64,000 nt of DNA from Bacillus sp. E(2018) (GCF_005503015.1 NZ_SCOL01000001.1:1798001-1862000); one strand, 5' to 3'; shown: positions 25,196 to 33,986, counted from the first letter of the stretch. The notes: generated by a model not told the origin, from the letters alone. Program-made: numbers and translations.

Positions 25196-25199
25196 ACTA

Positions 25200-25430
25200 T
25201 TAAATAAGAAAGGATTGTACAAAAACATAAAAGTTGACTGCAAATGCAAAAAAACAGAGATAGCTGATCGACTTTTTCTTTTTTTGCCGTTCTTCAAAGC
25301 CCATAACAAGTAATAATAAAGCTAGTCCTAGAGAAGTAAAAGGAGTAATATTAAGGTTTCCTGTCGTTATGCTATAGACCGCAAGTAATAATACGATTGC
25401 AGAAAAAGCCATTTTCAACTTACGAAACAT
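25200..25430 (-). CDS. DUF3953 / YczI-like small membrane protein
   Basis: The 76-residue protein has three short hydrophobic helices (about 7-20, 30-45, 56-74) split by a basic loop EERQKKKKSIS. The layout and the MGFEERQKKKK sequence fit the DUF3953 family (YczI type), small Bacillus membrane proteins without known function. GAGAGG precedes the ATG. It lies 18 bases after the YitT-family gene on the same strand and is likely cotranscribed with it. Confidence 0.65.
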   Translation of the reverse strand: MFRKLKMAFSAIVLLLAVYSITTGNLNITPFTSLGLALLLLVMGFEERQKKKKSISYLCFFAFAVNFYVFVQSFLI

Positions 25431-25448
25431 GCAAACCTCTCCTATACC

Positions 25449-26357
25449 TTAGTGAATTCCTTTTTTCTTAAATCTTCCACCTTTTACTTCAGCAATATCA
25501 GCAATCGCTAAAAAGGCACTCGTATCAAACTCATCGACAATATCTTTGAGCTTTGCCTCTTCCAAACGTGTAATCACACAGAAAACAACACCTTTTTCAT
25601 CACCCGTATAGGCGCCTTCACCCTTAAGGTATGTAACTCCTCGGCCTAAGCGATGAAGAATAGCGTCTCCGATTTCTTTATGATTGTCGCTGATGATCCA
25701 AGCTGACTTTGATTCCTCAAGCCCTGTAATCGTTAAGTCGATCGTCTTAAATGCAATAAAGTAAGCGATTAAAGAATACATAGCTCTATCCCAAGTGAAA
25801 ACAAAACCTGCCGCACCGAGAATAAAGATGTTAAAGAACATAATAATTTCACCAACAGAAAAAGGCAGTTTGTTATTTGAGAGTATAGCTAGAATTTCTG
25901 TACCATCAAGTGATCCACCACTTCGTATTACCATTCCGATTCCGACACCGATAAAGATGCCCCCAAAAACTGTGGCTAGTAATAAATCGTCTGTAAACGG
26001 TGGAACTGGATGCAATAATGTGGTTGCGATTGAAAGAACGATGATCCCATATAATGTTGAAAAAGCAAATGTTTTTCCGATCTGTTTATAACCAATAAAA
26101 ATAAACGGTAAGTTCAACGCGAATAGAAAGAGTCCTAATTTTAATCCTGTTATGTGTGATAGCATGATTGAGATACCCGCTATCCCACCATCAATAACAT
26201 TATTGGGTACTAGAAATATCTCTAATCCGACTGCCATCAAGATGGCTCCGAAAGTAATAAGGATGGCCCTTGTAGCAAGTTTTCCTTTTGTTAGCTTTCG
26301 GTGTTGTTTCTTAATCTGTTCCATGGCTTGCGTATTTGTAATTGCTTCTCCTGTCAT
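25449..26357 (-). CDS. YitT-family membrane protein
   Basis: The 302-residue protein has an N-terminal basic stretch, five or six helices (about 28-200) with the family blocks GLEIFLVPNNVIDGGIAGISIML and VIRSGGSLDGTEILAI, and a C-terminal soluble DUF2179 domain (215-295, GEGAYTGDEKGVVFCVITRLEEAKLKDIVDE). Both halves are the defining parts of YitT proteins, which are widespread in Bacillus in many paralogues; function is still open, with transport suspected. A GGAGGT ribosome site precedes the ATG. An integrase-like gene lies 22 bases upstream in the same direction. Confidence 0.85.
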   Translation of the reverse strand: MTGEAITNTQAMEQIKKQHRKLTKGKLATRAILITFGAILMAVGLEIFLVPNNVIDGGIAGISIMLSHITGLKLGLFLFALNLPFIFIGYKQIGKTFAFSTLYGIIVLSIATTLLHPVPPFTDDLLLATVFGGIFIGVGIGMVIRSGGSLDGTEILAILSNNKLPFSVGEIIMFFNIFILGAAGFVFTWDRAMYSLIAYFIAFKTIDLTITGLEESKSAWIISDNHKEIGDAILHRLGRGVTYLKGEGAYTGDEKGVVFCVITRLEEAKLKDIVDEFDTSAFLAIADIAEVKGGRFKKKGIH

Positions 26358-26379
26358 AATTGTACCTCCACGCTTTCCC

Positions 26380-26952
26380 TTATAATCTTACGTCAATCTG
26401 TGTTTTAATAGGATCTTCCTTAGAGATCCCTAGATATTTAAGTGTTTCAGAAGGACTTGAATGGTTGAAATGTCTTTGTAATAGAGATATGGCTACTCCC
26501 CTTTTATAGGCATGGTAGCCGAATGTTTTTCTGAGAGAGTTCGTACCAATCTTACCTTTGATCCCCGCATGTTCGGCAGCTTGATGAATGACTCGATATG
26601 CTTGCTGTCGAGTAATCGGCAACTTCGTTTTTTTGGACAGAAATAAAAAATCCTCTCGCTTTAGCTCTGCACATTCAACATACTGAGCAATGATCTTCTT
26701 CACTGTTTCGTTTAAGAAAACTTCTTTATTCCCTTCTTTGTTAGGAACAGAATAAAAATCATGAACGATTAAATCTTCCGATAATAAATCTTTTACTTGA
26801 ATACTTAGCAATTCAGTAATCTTCAAACCCGTATTGATTCCAAGTACAAACAAAACATAATCACGCACCGAGTTTTTCTTTAAATAACGTTTAATCGCAT
26901 TGATCTCTTTAATATCTCTTAAAGCTTCAACATATTCCATCTGAATATCCAC
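26380..26952 (-). CDS. Small tyrosine recombinase-like protein with altered catalytic residues
   Basis: The 190-residue protein corresponds to a catalytic domain with a short helical N terminus. The usual first catalytic Arg (GLRxxEL) is Lys here (GLKITELL), and the HxLR motif reads NSLRKTFGYH, so its His is Asn. The second Arg, the late His (FNHSSPSETL) and the nucleophile Tyr (LKYLGI) remain. Small Firmicute recombinases of this length often act on plasmids or phages. With two altered residues, strand cleavage may be weakened or lost. No att-like direct repeats or cargo were seen. Whether the altered residues are typical of the subfamily needs an alignment. Confidence 0.75.
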   Translation of the reverse strand: MDIQMEYVEALRDIKEINAIKRYLKKNSVRDYVLFVLGINTGLKITELLSIQVKDLLSEDLIVHDFYSVPNKEGNKEVFLNETVKKIIAQYVECAELKREDFLFLSKKTKLPITRQQAYRVIHQAAEHAGIKGKIGTNSLRKTFGYHAYKRGVAISLLQRHFNHSSPSETLKYLGISKEDPIKTQIDVRL

Positions 26953-27080
26953 CTTATATGATGTTACTTAATACCATTATACCAAAGGGTTATGTAACAT
27001 TAGAAAAGATATGCTCATTTTTTCGCTTTTATTAATCTTTACTTTTATCTAAAATAAAAAACCCCCTAAAAAATAGAAGG

Positions 27081-27848
27081 TTAAACGCAATAGGATTCTA
27101 TATGTTCTTCTTGTATCTTAACCATTTTTAAATGTGGATAGATTTCCTTCATTCGAACCACCAAGTTCTCTACTCCAAAAATCTCAGTAAATGTATGACT
27201 TCCCACAAACAAGTGAATGCCTGCAAATTTTGCATACTGGACGGAATACAATGATTGTTCTCCCGTAATGTATGCATCGCAATCTTGTTTCTTTGCGTAT
27301 TGAATAAGTGCTGTATGGTTTCCTGCACCTGTAAGAATTCCTACTTTGTTGATTGGACGATCATGATTTTCCCATGCTTTTACCGGTTCTCCCAACACCT
27401 GTTCAAGTCTCTCTTTAAGTTCCATAAATGAAAGTGGCTTATGATAGAGGCCGATACCTGGAAACTCTTGATTATCCTTAAATGTGGAAAAGGTCGTAAT
27501 TTCATCGATTTTAATTTGTTCGAATAAAGCTGTACTCGTGCCAAATTCCACAAAATCTAGAGGGTAATGGGTGAAATAATGTGAGATATCATGCTTCCTT
27601 AATTCAGCCTCGCAAGCCTCTTTCATTCCATACACAAAATCCCAAGCATCATGATGGGTGATCAAGAGATCTGCTCGACTATTATGAGCTTTCTCTACAG
27701 TCTCTGGCGTTAAGTTTGTAGCATAAGCGACCACCTTGATCTCTTTCTCAACTTTATGCGTAAAACCATATTCCCCCTCGTTTTCAAACTCTTTAAGCCA
27801 TACTCCAAATAGTTGGGTGATCAAATTTTCAAAATCATTCATTTTCAT
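27081..27848 (-). CDS. Nif3-like dinuclear metal protein
   Basis: Choosing the ATG 7 bases after GGGAGAT gives 255 residues. The protein has the Nif3/DUF34 fold: an N-terminal ATNLTPETVEKAHNSRADLLITHHDAWDF with the HH metal ligands, then FTHYPLDFVEFGTSTALFEQ, and a C-terminal half with KVGILTGAGNHTALIQYAKKQDCDAYITGEQSLYSVQYAKFAGIHLFVGSHTFTE that supplies the remaining ligands. Nif3 proteins form hexamers with two metal ions per subunit; their biochemical role is unresolved, with GTP cyclohydrolase-like activity claimed for some. This one differs from the housekeeping YqfO by lacking the inserted PII-like domain. Single gene. Confidence 0.8.
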   Translation of the reverse strand: MKMNDFENLITQLFGVWLKEFENEGEYGFTHKVEKEIKVVAYATNLTPETVEKAHNSRADLLITHHDAWDFVYGMKEACEAELRKHDISHYFTHYPLDFVEFGTSTALFEQIKIDEITTFSTFKDNQEFPGIGLYHKPLSFMELKERLEQVLGEPVKAWENHDRPINKVGILTGAGNHTALIQYAKKQDCDAYITGEQSLYSVQYAKFAGIHLFVGSHTFTEIFGVENLVVRMKEIYPHLKMVKIQEEHIESYCV

Positions 27849-27913
27849 ACTGATATCTCCCATTTCTTGTTTCACCCATTATTACATGTTTTTCCATATT
27901 GAGCTAGAAGAAA

Positions 27914-27936
27914 GACCAAGTACTTAATACTTGGTC
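27914..27936 (-). terminator. terminator of 78-residue hypothetical gene
   Basis: GACCAAGTA/TACTTGGTC stem with a 5-base loop, followed on the minus strand by TTTCTTC. Confidence 0.7.
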
Positions 27937-27948
27937 GATAGTTGGTAT

Positions 27949-28185
27949 TTATTCTGTTTCATCCTCTAATGAATTCTCGAGGTGCTTCATTAAATCATAA
28001 TAATCATCTGGCCTTTGGAACTGATCAACAGACCAATGCTGTTTGATCCATTGAGCAACTTCACTCGCACTGTTGAACACTTCACCTGTTGTATCACTGT
28101 CACGCACTGTAAAGACCATATTGTCATAATCAACGGTAACATCACATGGAAACTTTCCGTCCTTTTTATAGAGTGAATATTCCAC
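27949..28185 (-). CDS. Small acidic hypothetical protein
   Basis: The gene encodes 78 residues, soluble and acidic. Predicted layout is three strands (MEYSLYKKDG, CDVTVDYDNMVFTVRDSD) then helices (NSASEVAQWIKQHWSVDQF and DYYDLMKHLENSLED). I do not know the family. The small beta-beta-alpha core with conserved-looking Trp residues suggests a stand-alone fold rather than a fragment. GGAGGC lies about 7 bases before the ATG. Its terminator is intact and it seems monocistronic. Confidence 0.6.
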   Translation of the reverse strand: MEYSLYKKDGKFPCDVTVDYDNMVFTVRDSDTTGEVFNSASEVAQWIKQHWSVDQFQRPDDYYDLMKHLENSLEDETE

Positions 28186-28411
28186 TTCTCTTAGCCTCCT
28201 TGTTCATTTCGTTCTTACAGAAGTAATACCCACTCTCGTGATGTTTTATGACACTTTCATTTAGAAGTTTCTAAAATAGGTATAAAACAACGCTACAACG
28301 TTCATTCTGATAAAGGATTGTTATTAAAATTTTTGTATAAGATTGTGCTGTTAGAAAATAAAAGCTGATTAAATCACCCTTTAAACATATTTAGGACAGG
28401 AGTAAAGAAAC

Positions 28412-28765
28412 ATGCAAAGTTTGATGATAAAAATTTTAGGTATTCCACTCGCACTTGTTTTAGCCAACTTTTTATTTAAAAGCGTGGATTTCGAGTTCGT
28501 TCAACCTTTTATATGGATTACTGTCATACTAGCTCCTCTAGGTGTATTGCTGGAGTATATCATGGTTCCTCGGATCTCCTATGGCAAACAACTGGCAGTT
28601 GATTTTGCTACAAGCTTTGTACTCGTATATCTCTTAGGGCTTGTATTGCCTGGAGTAACTATCTCATTGTGGGGTTCGCTTCTTGTAGCTATCTTGATAA
28701 CCTGTATGGAAGCAATGGTTCATAAGCATTTGATCTCAGACCACATGGATCACTCATATCGCTAA
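28412..28765 (+). CDS. DUF2512 / YndM-like small membrane protein
   Basis: The 117-residue protein has four membrane helices with short loops: LGIPLALVLANFLF, FIWITVILAPLGVLLEYIMVP, ATSFVLVYLLGLVLP and WGSLLVAILITCMEAMVHKHL. The arrangement and spacing fit the DUF2512 family of Bacillus membrane proteins (YndM type), which have no assigned function. GGACAGGAG precedes the ATG. The gene has its own terminator. Confidence 0.7.
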   Translation: MQSLMIKILGIPLALVLANFLFKSVDFEFVQPFIWITVILAPLGVLLEYIMVPRISYGKQLAVDFATSFVLVYLLGLVLPGVTISLWGSLLVAILITCMEAMVHKHLISDHMDHSYR

Positions 28766-28767
28766 AA

Positions 28768-28805
28768 AAAAGTGATTCGTTCTTATTGAAACGAATCACT
28801 TTTAT
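28768..28805. terminator. bidirectional terminator
   Basis: AAAAGTGATTCGTT and AACGAATCACTTTT arms form a long perfect stem between converging genes. Confidence 0.88.
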
Positions 28806-28814
28806 TGTTTTCAT

Positions 28815-29372
28815 CTATTTTTCACAAGTATAAACGAATGCAGGAGGGAAATTTTTCGGTACAAATGCAATTTCGACAGTTCGAAAAAATTCCTGAAATG
28901 TTTTTTTCATCTGAGTAGAATATTGAAAAGCTACGAATACTCCACCTGGTCGAAGCGACCGATATACTTCCTCAACAATCTCTCTTTGCAAGTCACGAGT
29001 AAAATTTGCAAAAGGCAGCCCTGAGAAAATTGCATCTAACGTTTCTTCCTCTTTTTCTATGCTACTTAGGATGTAACGAGCATCTTCACAGACCGTATTT
29101 CTAGAAAACTGAAGTTTAAGTTTTTTTCTCATCTCTTCATCTTTTTCAAAGATAAAAAGCTCTGAACCACGCTTTAAATTGCGAATAATCTCTTTTGTGA
29201 TTACACCTGTACCTGCGCCTAATTCAGCAGCAATGTCTATATGATCCCAGCAAAGAGGGTTTGTCATCTTCTTAGCTAAGCTGTTAGAGCTTGGAAAAAG
29301 ACTTCCGACTTGTTTTGGAGATTGAAAAAACTTTTGTATAAATAAAGGGGTTCCGCCATCCACCCTCAACAC
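28815..29372 (-). CDS. Class I SAM-dependent methyltransferase
   Basis: The protein has about 185 residues. The start is uncertain: GTG at 29372, the adjacent TTG, or another GTG two codons later all lie near GTAGGTG or GAGG. The N terminus FIQKFFQSPKQVGSLFPSSNSLAKKM is typical of phospholipid N-methyltransferase-like or rRNA adenine dimethylase-like enzymes. SAM motif I is AAELGAGTGVITKEI, motif II has LFIFEKDEEM, and motif IV is LDAIFSGLPFANF in place of the usual NPPY, which argues against an rRNA or DNA N-methylase. A lipid amine is the favoured substrate, by inference. Single gene. Confidence 0.75.
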   Translation of the reverse strand: MLRVDGGTPLFIQKFFQSPKQVGSLFPSSNSLAKKMTNPLCWDHIDIAAELGAGTGVITKEIIRNLKRGSELFIFEKDEEMRKKLKLQFSRNTVCEDARYILSSIEKEEETLDAIFSGLPFANFTRDLQREIVEEVYRSLRPGGVFVAFQYSTQMKKTFQEFFRTVEIAFVPKNFPPAFVYTCEK

Positions 29373-29663
29373 CTACTTTAATTCCGATTATTACAATCAA
29401 TTTTATCTAGTATATTCAGATGCCAAAAGTTGGTGAGAAAATAGATAACCTTGAAATCTTTTTACCATTATTTTCTGTTTGTATCTTCATCGTTCAGGGA
29501 ATATTTATGTGGAGGAATTATTCGAAGAATCAAAGGCATTCATCAACTAACTTTCATGAAAAAGGGTAGTGGAAAAAATTATAATTGATTAATATGTAAG
29601 GTTTTGTTACATTAAAAAATGGTGTACAGCTGAGATAGACAAAAGATTAAATGAGGTGTATGT
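29373..29663. other. Intergenic region before the symporter gene
   Basis: About 290 bases. A 49-codon open frame (29420-29569) with one hydrophobic segment lacks a ribosome site and is not called. TTGATT and TATGTAAGG near 29585-29605 might belong to the symporter promoter. No riboswitch was recognised. Confidence 0.4.
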
Positions 29664-31070
29664 ATGGATTGGATTAACAATTTCATAGGAAGTGTTAACA
29701 CATATTTATGGTCGTATATCCTAATTGTTATGTTGATTGGGTTAGGACTTTATTTTACGGTACGAACAAAGTTTGTTCAGTTCCGCATGTTTGGCGAGAT
29801 GATCCGGCTTTTGGGTGAAGGTGCTAAAGCTGATAAGAAAGGCGTCTCTTCGTTTCAAGCTTTCTGTATCAGTACCGCTTCTCGCGTAGGTACTGGTAAT
29901 TTGGCGGGTGTAGCACTTGCCATTACAGCTGGGGGACCTGGTGCTGTATTCTGGATGTGGCTGATCGCATTAATCGGTTCTGCATCTGCATTCGTAGAAA
30001 GTACGTTAGCTCAGATCTACAAAGTTCGAGATGGGGTCGCATTCCGCGGAGGACCTGCTTATTACATGGAAAAAGCATTGAATGCTCGCTGGATGGGTGT
30101 TATTTTTGCCATTTTAATTTCAATCACGTTCGGACTTGCCTTTAACTCTGTTCAATCGAATACGATTGCAAGTGCGTTTGGACAATCTTTTGATATAAAA
30201 CCTGTTTATGTAAGTATTTTCTTAGCCGTTGTAACTGCAATTATCATTTTTGGTGGCATTAAACGGATCGCTAAAGTATCAGAAATCATCGTTCCGATTA
30301 TGGCTGGACTTTATATTCTTGTAGCTCTGTTTGTGATGGTTACAAATCTTACAGAACTTCCTGCCGTTTTCAGCATGATCTTCGAAGGTGCTTTTGGTGT
30401 AGAAGAAGTAGCTGGTGGAGCATTGGGCGCAGCGATGATGAACGGTATCAAACGTGGTCTATTCTCTAATGAAGCCGGTATGGGTAGTGCACCGAATGCA
30501 GCTGCTACAGCAGATGTGAGCCACCCTGTTAAGCAAGGATTGATTCAATCTTTAGGTGTTTTTGTTGATACCCTTTTGATCTGTTCTTCTACCGCCTTTA
30601 TTATTCTATTATCAGGCATGTATGATTCTAAAGAAGCGGATGGAATTATTTTAACGCAGGAAGCTTTAAACACATTGCTTGGATCATGGGGAGGCCCATT
30701 CCTAGCGATCATCGTAATGTTGTTCGCATTTAGTTCCGTAGTAGGGAATTATTATTATGGTGAGTCTAATATTGAGTTTATCAGTACGAACAAAACGTGG
30801 TTGTTTATCTACCGATTAGCTGTTGTCGCAATGGTTGGATACGGTGCAATAGCATCTCTTGATTTTGTTTGGAGTTTAGCTGACATGTTCATGGGACTTA
30901 TGGCGATCATCAACTTAATCGCTATTTCATTGCTTGGAAAAATTGCTTTTGACGCTCTCGGGGACTATCTGAAACAAAAGAAAGAAGGAAAGGATCCCGT
31001 TTTCCGACCATCTAGTATCGGACTAAAAAACACAGAAGCTTGGGATGAAGATGTTTCCACAGAGAAATAA
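29664..31070 (+). CDS. Alanine/glycine:sodium symporter (AlsT family)
   Basis: The 468-residue protein has about eleven membrane helices. The signature of the alanine or glycine:cation symporter family is plain: FQAFCISTASRVGTGNLAGVALAITAGGPGAVFWMWLIALIGSASAFVESTLAQIYK, then FRGGPAYYMEKAL and RGLFSNEAGMGSAPNAAATAD. It imports a small neutral amino acid with sodium. Bacillus paralogues move alanine or glutamine, and the exact substrate cannot be told. AATGAGGTG precedes the ATG. Single gene with a strong terminator. Confidence 0.88.
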   Translation: MDWINNFIGSVNTYLWSYILIVMLIGLGLYFTVRTKFVQFRMFGEMIRLLGEGAKADKKGVSSFQAFCISTASRVGTGNLAGVALAITAGGPGAVFWMWLIALIGSASAFVESTLAQIYKVRDGVAFRGGPAYYMEKALNARWMGVIFAILISITFGLAFNSVQSNTIASAFGQSFDIKPVYVSIFLAVVTAIIIFGGIKRIAKVSEIIVPIMAGLYILVALFVMVTNLTELPAVFSMIFEGAFGVEEVAGGALGAAMMNGIKRGLFSNEAGMGSAPNAAATADVSHPVKQGLIQSLGVFVDTLLICSSTAFIILLSGMYDSKEADGIILTQEALNTLLGSWGGPFLAIIVMLFAFSSVVGNYYYGESNIEFISTNKTWLFIYRLAVVAMVGYGAIASLDFVWSLADMFMGLMAIINLIAISLLGKIAFDALGDYLKQKKEGKDPVFRPSSIGLKNTEAWDEDVSTEK

Positions 31071-31081
31071 ATAAAACGAAA

Positions 31082-31116
31082 GAAAGAAGACTTCCTGAGT
31101 GAAGTCTTCTTTCTTT
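31082..31116 (+). terminator. terminator of symporter gene
   Basis: GAAAGAAGACTTC/GAAGTCTTCTTTC stem with a 6-base loop followed by TTTT. Confidence 0.85.
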
Positions 31117-31146
31117 TATGTTAGTTTAAAATGGATGGAACAAATT

Positions 31147-31173
31147 AAAAAACTGGCATAGAGAGCCAGTTTT
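31147..31173 (-). terminator. terminator of the FbpA-like gene
   Basis: AAAACTGGC/GCCAGTTTT stem; the minus strand ends in TTTTTT. Confidence 0.8.
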
Positions 31174-31200
31174 ATATTAGCATTTATCACTCAACCTATT

Positions 31201-31365
31201 TTAAGTTGCTTTTTCCTCTGCAGGCGGGGAAAGTAAATTCTTTAATTGTTGTTCAAGATCCTGCAAAGAAAGCTCGTATAAATGACGTCCATCTGCTGTC
31301 TTATATATATTATGTAACAATAGATCAGCAATTAAATTTTCTCTTTTTTGATGGTCCGCTGACAC
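31201..31365 (-). CDS. FbpA-type Fur-regulated small basic protein family
   Basis: This short gene encodes 54 residues from a GTG start seven bases after a perfect AGGAGGG. The sequence reads MSADHQKRENLIADLLLHNI then YKTADGRHLYELSLQDLEQQ. The block YKtxDGRxLYELxLxxLE is the hallmark of the FbpA family. In B. subtilis FbpA belongs to the Fur regulon and works with the small RNA FsrA in iron sparing. No clear 19-bp Fur box is visible just upstream, and this member is acidic-neutral rather than strongly basic, so iron control is not proven. It lies alone between a symporter and an antiporter gene. Confidence 0.7.
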   Translation of the reverse strand: MSADHQKRENLIADLLLHNIYKTADGRHLYELSLQDLEQQLKNLLSPPAEEKAT

Positions 31366-31622
31366 GTTCAATCCCTCCTGTAAATCTCTTCAACATTTTA
31401 CTTACCCTGAAATGATGGAGAAAAAACTTCCATTAATAGTTTATGTAAAAAAATGACGAAGGTGATGTAATTTTATAACCATTATCTTCCGTCAAGGTTA
31501 CCCGTTTTTGGTTAAATTGTCAATTGTTTCAAGACAATATTTGTCGTCGATACTGTAAAAGATTCGGTAGAAATTGTATGCTAAACAATCTCATATACAT
31601 AGATAGATAAAGGAGAGGTGTT

Positions 31623-33107
31623 ATGTTTGAAGGTGGTTTAAACGTAGATTATTTTATACTATTACTTGCTATTCTACTCTTACTAGGCGTCGTTACTACG
31701 AAGTTCTCTTCACGCTTTGGTGTACCTGCCCTTGTACTTTTTATTGGAATCGGAATGCTTCTAGGAAGTGATGGACTCAATTTTATTTATTTTGATGATC
31801 CGCACGTAAGTCAACTAGTGGGCGTAATTGCTCTTATTATCATTTTATTTGAAGGTGGACTTCAGACAAAATGGACTAGCGTAAAACCCGTTCTATCCAC
31901 TTCACTGTCACTCGCGACGTTTGGAGTATTCCTTACAACAGCCGTTGTCGCGGTATCTGTTAAATTGTTATTGGATGTTAATTGGCTAGAAGCATTTCTG
32001 TTCGGTTCGATCGTTGGATCTACGGATGCTGCTGCAGTATTCTCTGTTTTGGCCGGAAAAAATGTGAAAGAGAAGCTTTCTTCGACGCTTGAAGCAGAAT
32101 CTGGTTCCAATGATCCGATGGCTGTATTTTTAACGATCACATTTATTGAGTTGCTCACAAAAGACTCCACTTCCATTACAGGACTTGTTCTATCATTCTT
32201 TTGGCAGATGGGAATGGGAGCTGTTTTTGGCTATTTCTTTGGAAAGCTTGCCGTTTATGCCATTAACCGTATACGACTTGAATCAAGTGGACTCTATCCC
32301 GTATTCGCTCTTTCTTTTGCTATCTTAACCTATGGGATTACGATGCTTGCTGGAGCAAGTGGACTACTTGCTGTATATGTTGCAGCTGTGTTTATGGGGA
32401 ATAGTCACCTTACATACAGAAACTCAATCGTGCGATTTAACGAAGGTTTTGCTTGGATGATGCAGATTTTAATGTTTGCGATCTTAGGTTTACTTGTTTT
32501 TCCGAGTGAGCTGTTTCATATCGATATTATGCTGAAAGGCTTGATGATCTCTTTCGTACTCATTGTTATCGCACGTCCAATAGGTGTTTTCCTAAGTATG
32601 CCAACTTCTGCTTTCTCAATAAACGAAAAATTATTTATCTCGTGGTCTGGTCTTCGTGGCGCTGTTCCTATTGTTCTCGCTACATTCCCACTCATTGAAG
32701 GGGTTGAGAACAGCCAGTTGCTCTTTAATCTCGTTTTCTTCGTTGTGCTTACATCTGCTCTCATACAAGGATCAACCATTCCTTGGGTAGCTCAGAAATT
32801 AAAGTTAACGGAAAAAGAAAAACCTACATCTCCACATGTTTTAGAACTTGTTTCAATCGGTAAAGCCAATGCCGAAATCGTTGAATTTTTTGTACCCGAA
32901 CATGCAAAAATCATCGGACAGACACTTGAGGAAATTTCCTTACCAAAAGAATCTACTGTAAGTGCAATGATTCGAGGCGATGAATTGATCACACCAACAG
33001 GGAGAACAGAGATTCACGCTCACGATATTCTTTACATCATGGCACATAAAACAAAACTGAAGGGTGTAACGGATTATTTATCCAAACAAAATATTGAAAA
33101 GAATTAA
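31623..33107 (+). CDS. CPA1-type potassium/proton antiporter with TrkA-C domain
   Basis: The 494-residue protein has an N-terminal Na+/H+ exchanger domain with about twelve helices (8-395). Key blocks are ALIIILFEGGLQTKW, the ion-site motif SIVGSTDAAAVFSVLAGK, and EAESGSNDPMAVFLT with the conserved Asp. A cytoplasmic TrkA_C domain follows (410-485: VPEHAKIIGQTLEEISLPKES...ILYIMAHKTKL), a fold that binds c-di-AMP or nucleotides in related potassium exporters. This architecture fits the NhaP2/CvrA-like K+/H+ antiporters. Strong GGAGAGG ribosome site. No upstream c-di-AMP riboswitch was recognised. Single gene. Confidence 0.88.
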   Translation: MFEGGLNVDYFILLLAILLLLGVVTTKFSSRFGVPALVLFIGIGMLLGSDGLNFIYFDDPHVSQLVGVIALIIILFEGGLQTKWTSVKPVLSTSLSLATFGVFLTTAVVAVSVKLLLDVNWLEAFLFGSIVGSTDAAAVFSVLAGKNVKEKLSSTLEAESGSNDPMAVFLTITFIELLTKDSTSITGLVLSFFWQMGMGAVFGYFFGKLAVYAINRIRLESSGLYPVFALSFAILTYGITMLAGASGLLAVYVAAVFMGNSHLTYRNSIVRFNEGFAWMMQILMFAILGLLVFPSELFHIDIMLKGLMISFVLIVIARPIGVFLSMPTSAFSINEKLFISWSGLRGAVPIVLATFPLIEGVENSQLLFNLVFFVVLTSALIQGSTIPWVAQKLKLTEKEKPTSPHVLELVSIGKANAEIVEFFVPEHAKIIGQTLEEISLPKESTVSAMIRGDELITPTGRTEIHAHDILYIMAHKTKLKGVTDYLSKQNIEKN

Positions 33108-33110
33108 AGA

Positions 33111-33140
33111 AAAAGCCGGGAAGCTCTTCCCCGGCTTTTC
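33111..33140. terminator. bidirectional terminator
   Basis: AAAAGCCGGG/CCCGGCTTTT stem, between the converging antiporter and MscS-type genes. Confidence 0.88.
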
Positions 33141-33986
33141 TTATGCACCTTTTTCTACATGTACTTGATGAGGGTATGGAATCTCGATGCCATTAGCATC
33201 CAAAGCTTCTTTTAAAGCTTTACGTAACTCTCTTTCGACCGCCCACTGTTCTCCATTAATCGTCTTAGAAATAATACGAATTATCACATCAGACGAACCT
33301 AACATTTGAACACCTAACACATTCGGCCCTTCCATTATGCTCGGATTCTTTTCTTTTACTTTGTCACAAGCATCTTGTAATATGACGAGAGCCTTATCTA
33401 TATTCTCTTCGTAGGCAATGCCAATATCAACAAGTGCACGCATATTACCGCGTGTATGATTCGCAATCGTACTAATCTCACGGTTCGGCATATAGTTTAA
33501 CGTGCCATCAAATGCTCGTATGTGAGTCGTTCTTAGACCCACTTCTTCTACAATTCCATCGACCCCGCCAATCGTAACATAGTCTCCGACCTCCATCTGC
33601 TTTTCAAGAAGAATGAAGAAACCAGTTACAACATCACTTACGAGTCCCTGCGCTCCAAAGCCTATAGCTAATCCAACTACCCCTGCCCCTGCTATAAGAG
33701 TACCGATTTCAAGTCCGAACTGCTTAAATATGATACCAGCAAAAACAAAGATCAATACGTATGAAAACAGGTTTACTACAAGTTTTTGCAGCGTAATAAT
33801 TCTTCCAGAAGACATCTTTCTATGTGTTGCTGCCTTATCAAACATTCGGTTGATCACACGTCTACCGATCGAACGAATCACCAAGAACATGACGATGATC
33901 AATAGAAACTTCACTGCCCATAAACCAGCCGCAAGCATAATCTCAGCCCAGTTTATTTTTTCCAGCCACTTTTGCCATTTTTCCAA
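33141..33986 (-). CDS. MscS-family mechanosensitive channel (YkuT-like)
   Basis: A TTG start eleven or so bases after GGGAGTGG gives 281 residues; an upstream extension of 22 codons lacks a ribosome site. Three N-terminal helices (about 15-40, 62-85, 88-115) lead into the pore helix with the glycine/alanine-rich AGAGVVGLAIGFGAQGLVSDVVTGFFILLE and the MscS beta domain ending VGDYVTIGGVDGIVEEVGLRTTHIRAFDGTLNYMPN. The C-terminal alpha/beta domain closes near residue 278. It would open on membrane tension to release solutes on osmotic downshock. It lies next to a cation antiporter gene but is transcribed separately. Confidence 0.88.
   Translation of the reverse strand: MEKWQKWLEKINWAEIMLAAGLWAVKFLLIIVMFLVIRSIGRRVINRMFDKAATHRKMSSGRIITLQKLVVNLFSYVLIFVFAGIIFKQFGLEIGTLIAGAGVVGLAIGFGAQGLVSDVVTGFFILLEKQMEVGDYVTIGGVDGIVEEVGLRTTHIRAFDGTLNYMPNREISTIANHTRGNMRALVDIGIAYEENIDKALVILQDACDKVKEKNPSIMEGPNVLGVQMLGSSDVIIRIISKTINGEQWAVERELRKALKEALDANGIEIPYPHQVHVEKGA

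Noticed and set aside
26380..27080. Integrated element around the recombinase-like gene
   Set aside because: Flanking genes are ordinary chromosomal genes and no tRNA end, direct repeats or cargo genes were found.
29420..29569. 49-codon frame with one hydrophobic segment before the symporter gene
   Set aside because: No ribosome site upstream of the ATG and no family resemblance; treated as chance or a remnant.
31366..31622. Possible c-di-AMP or other riboswitch before the CPA1 antiporter
   Set aside because: No conserved core motifs of known potassium-linked riboswitches could be recognised; only AT-rich sequence seen.
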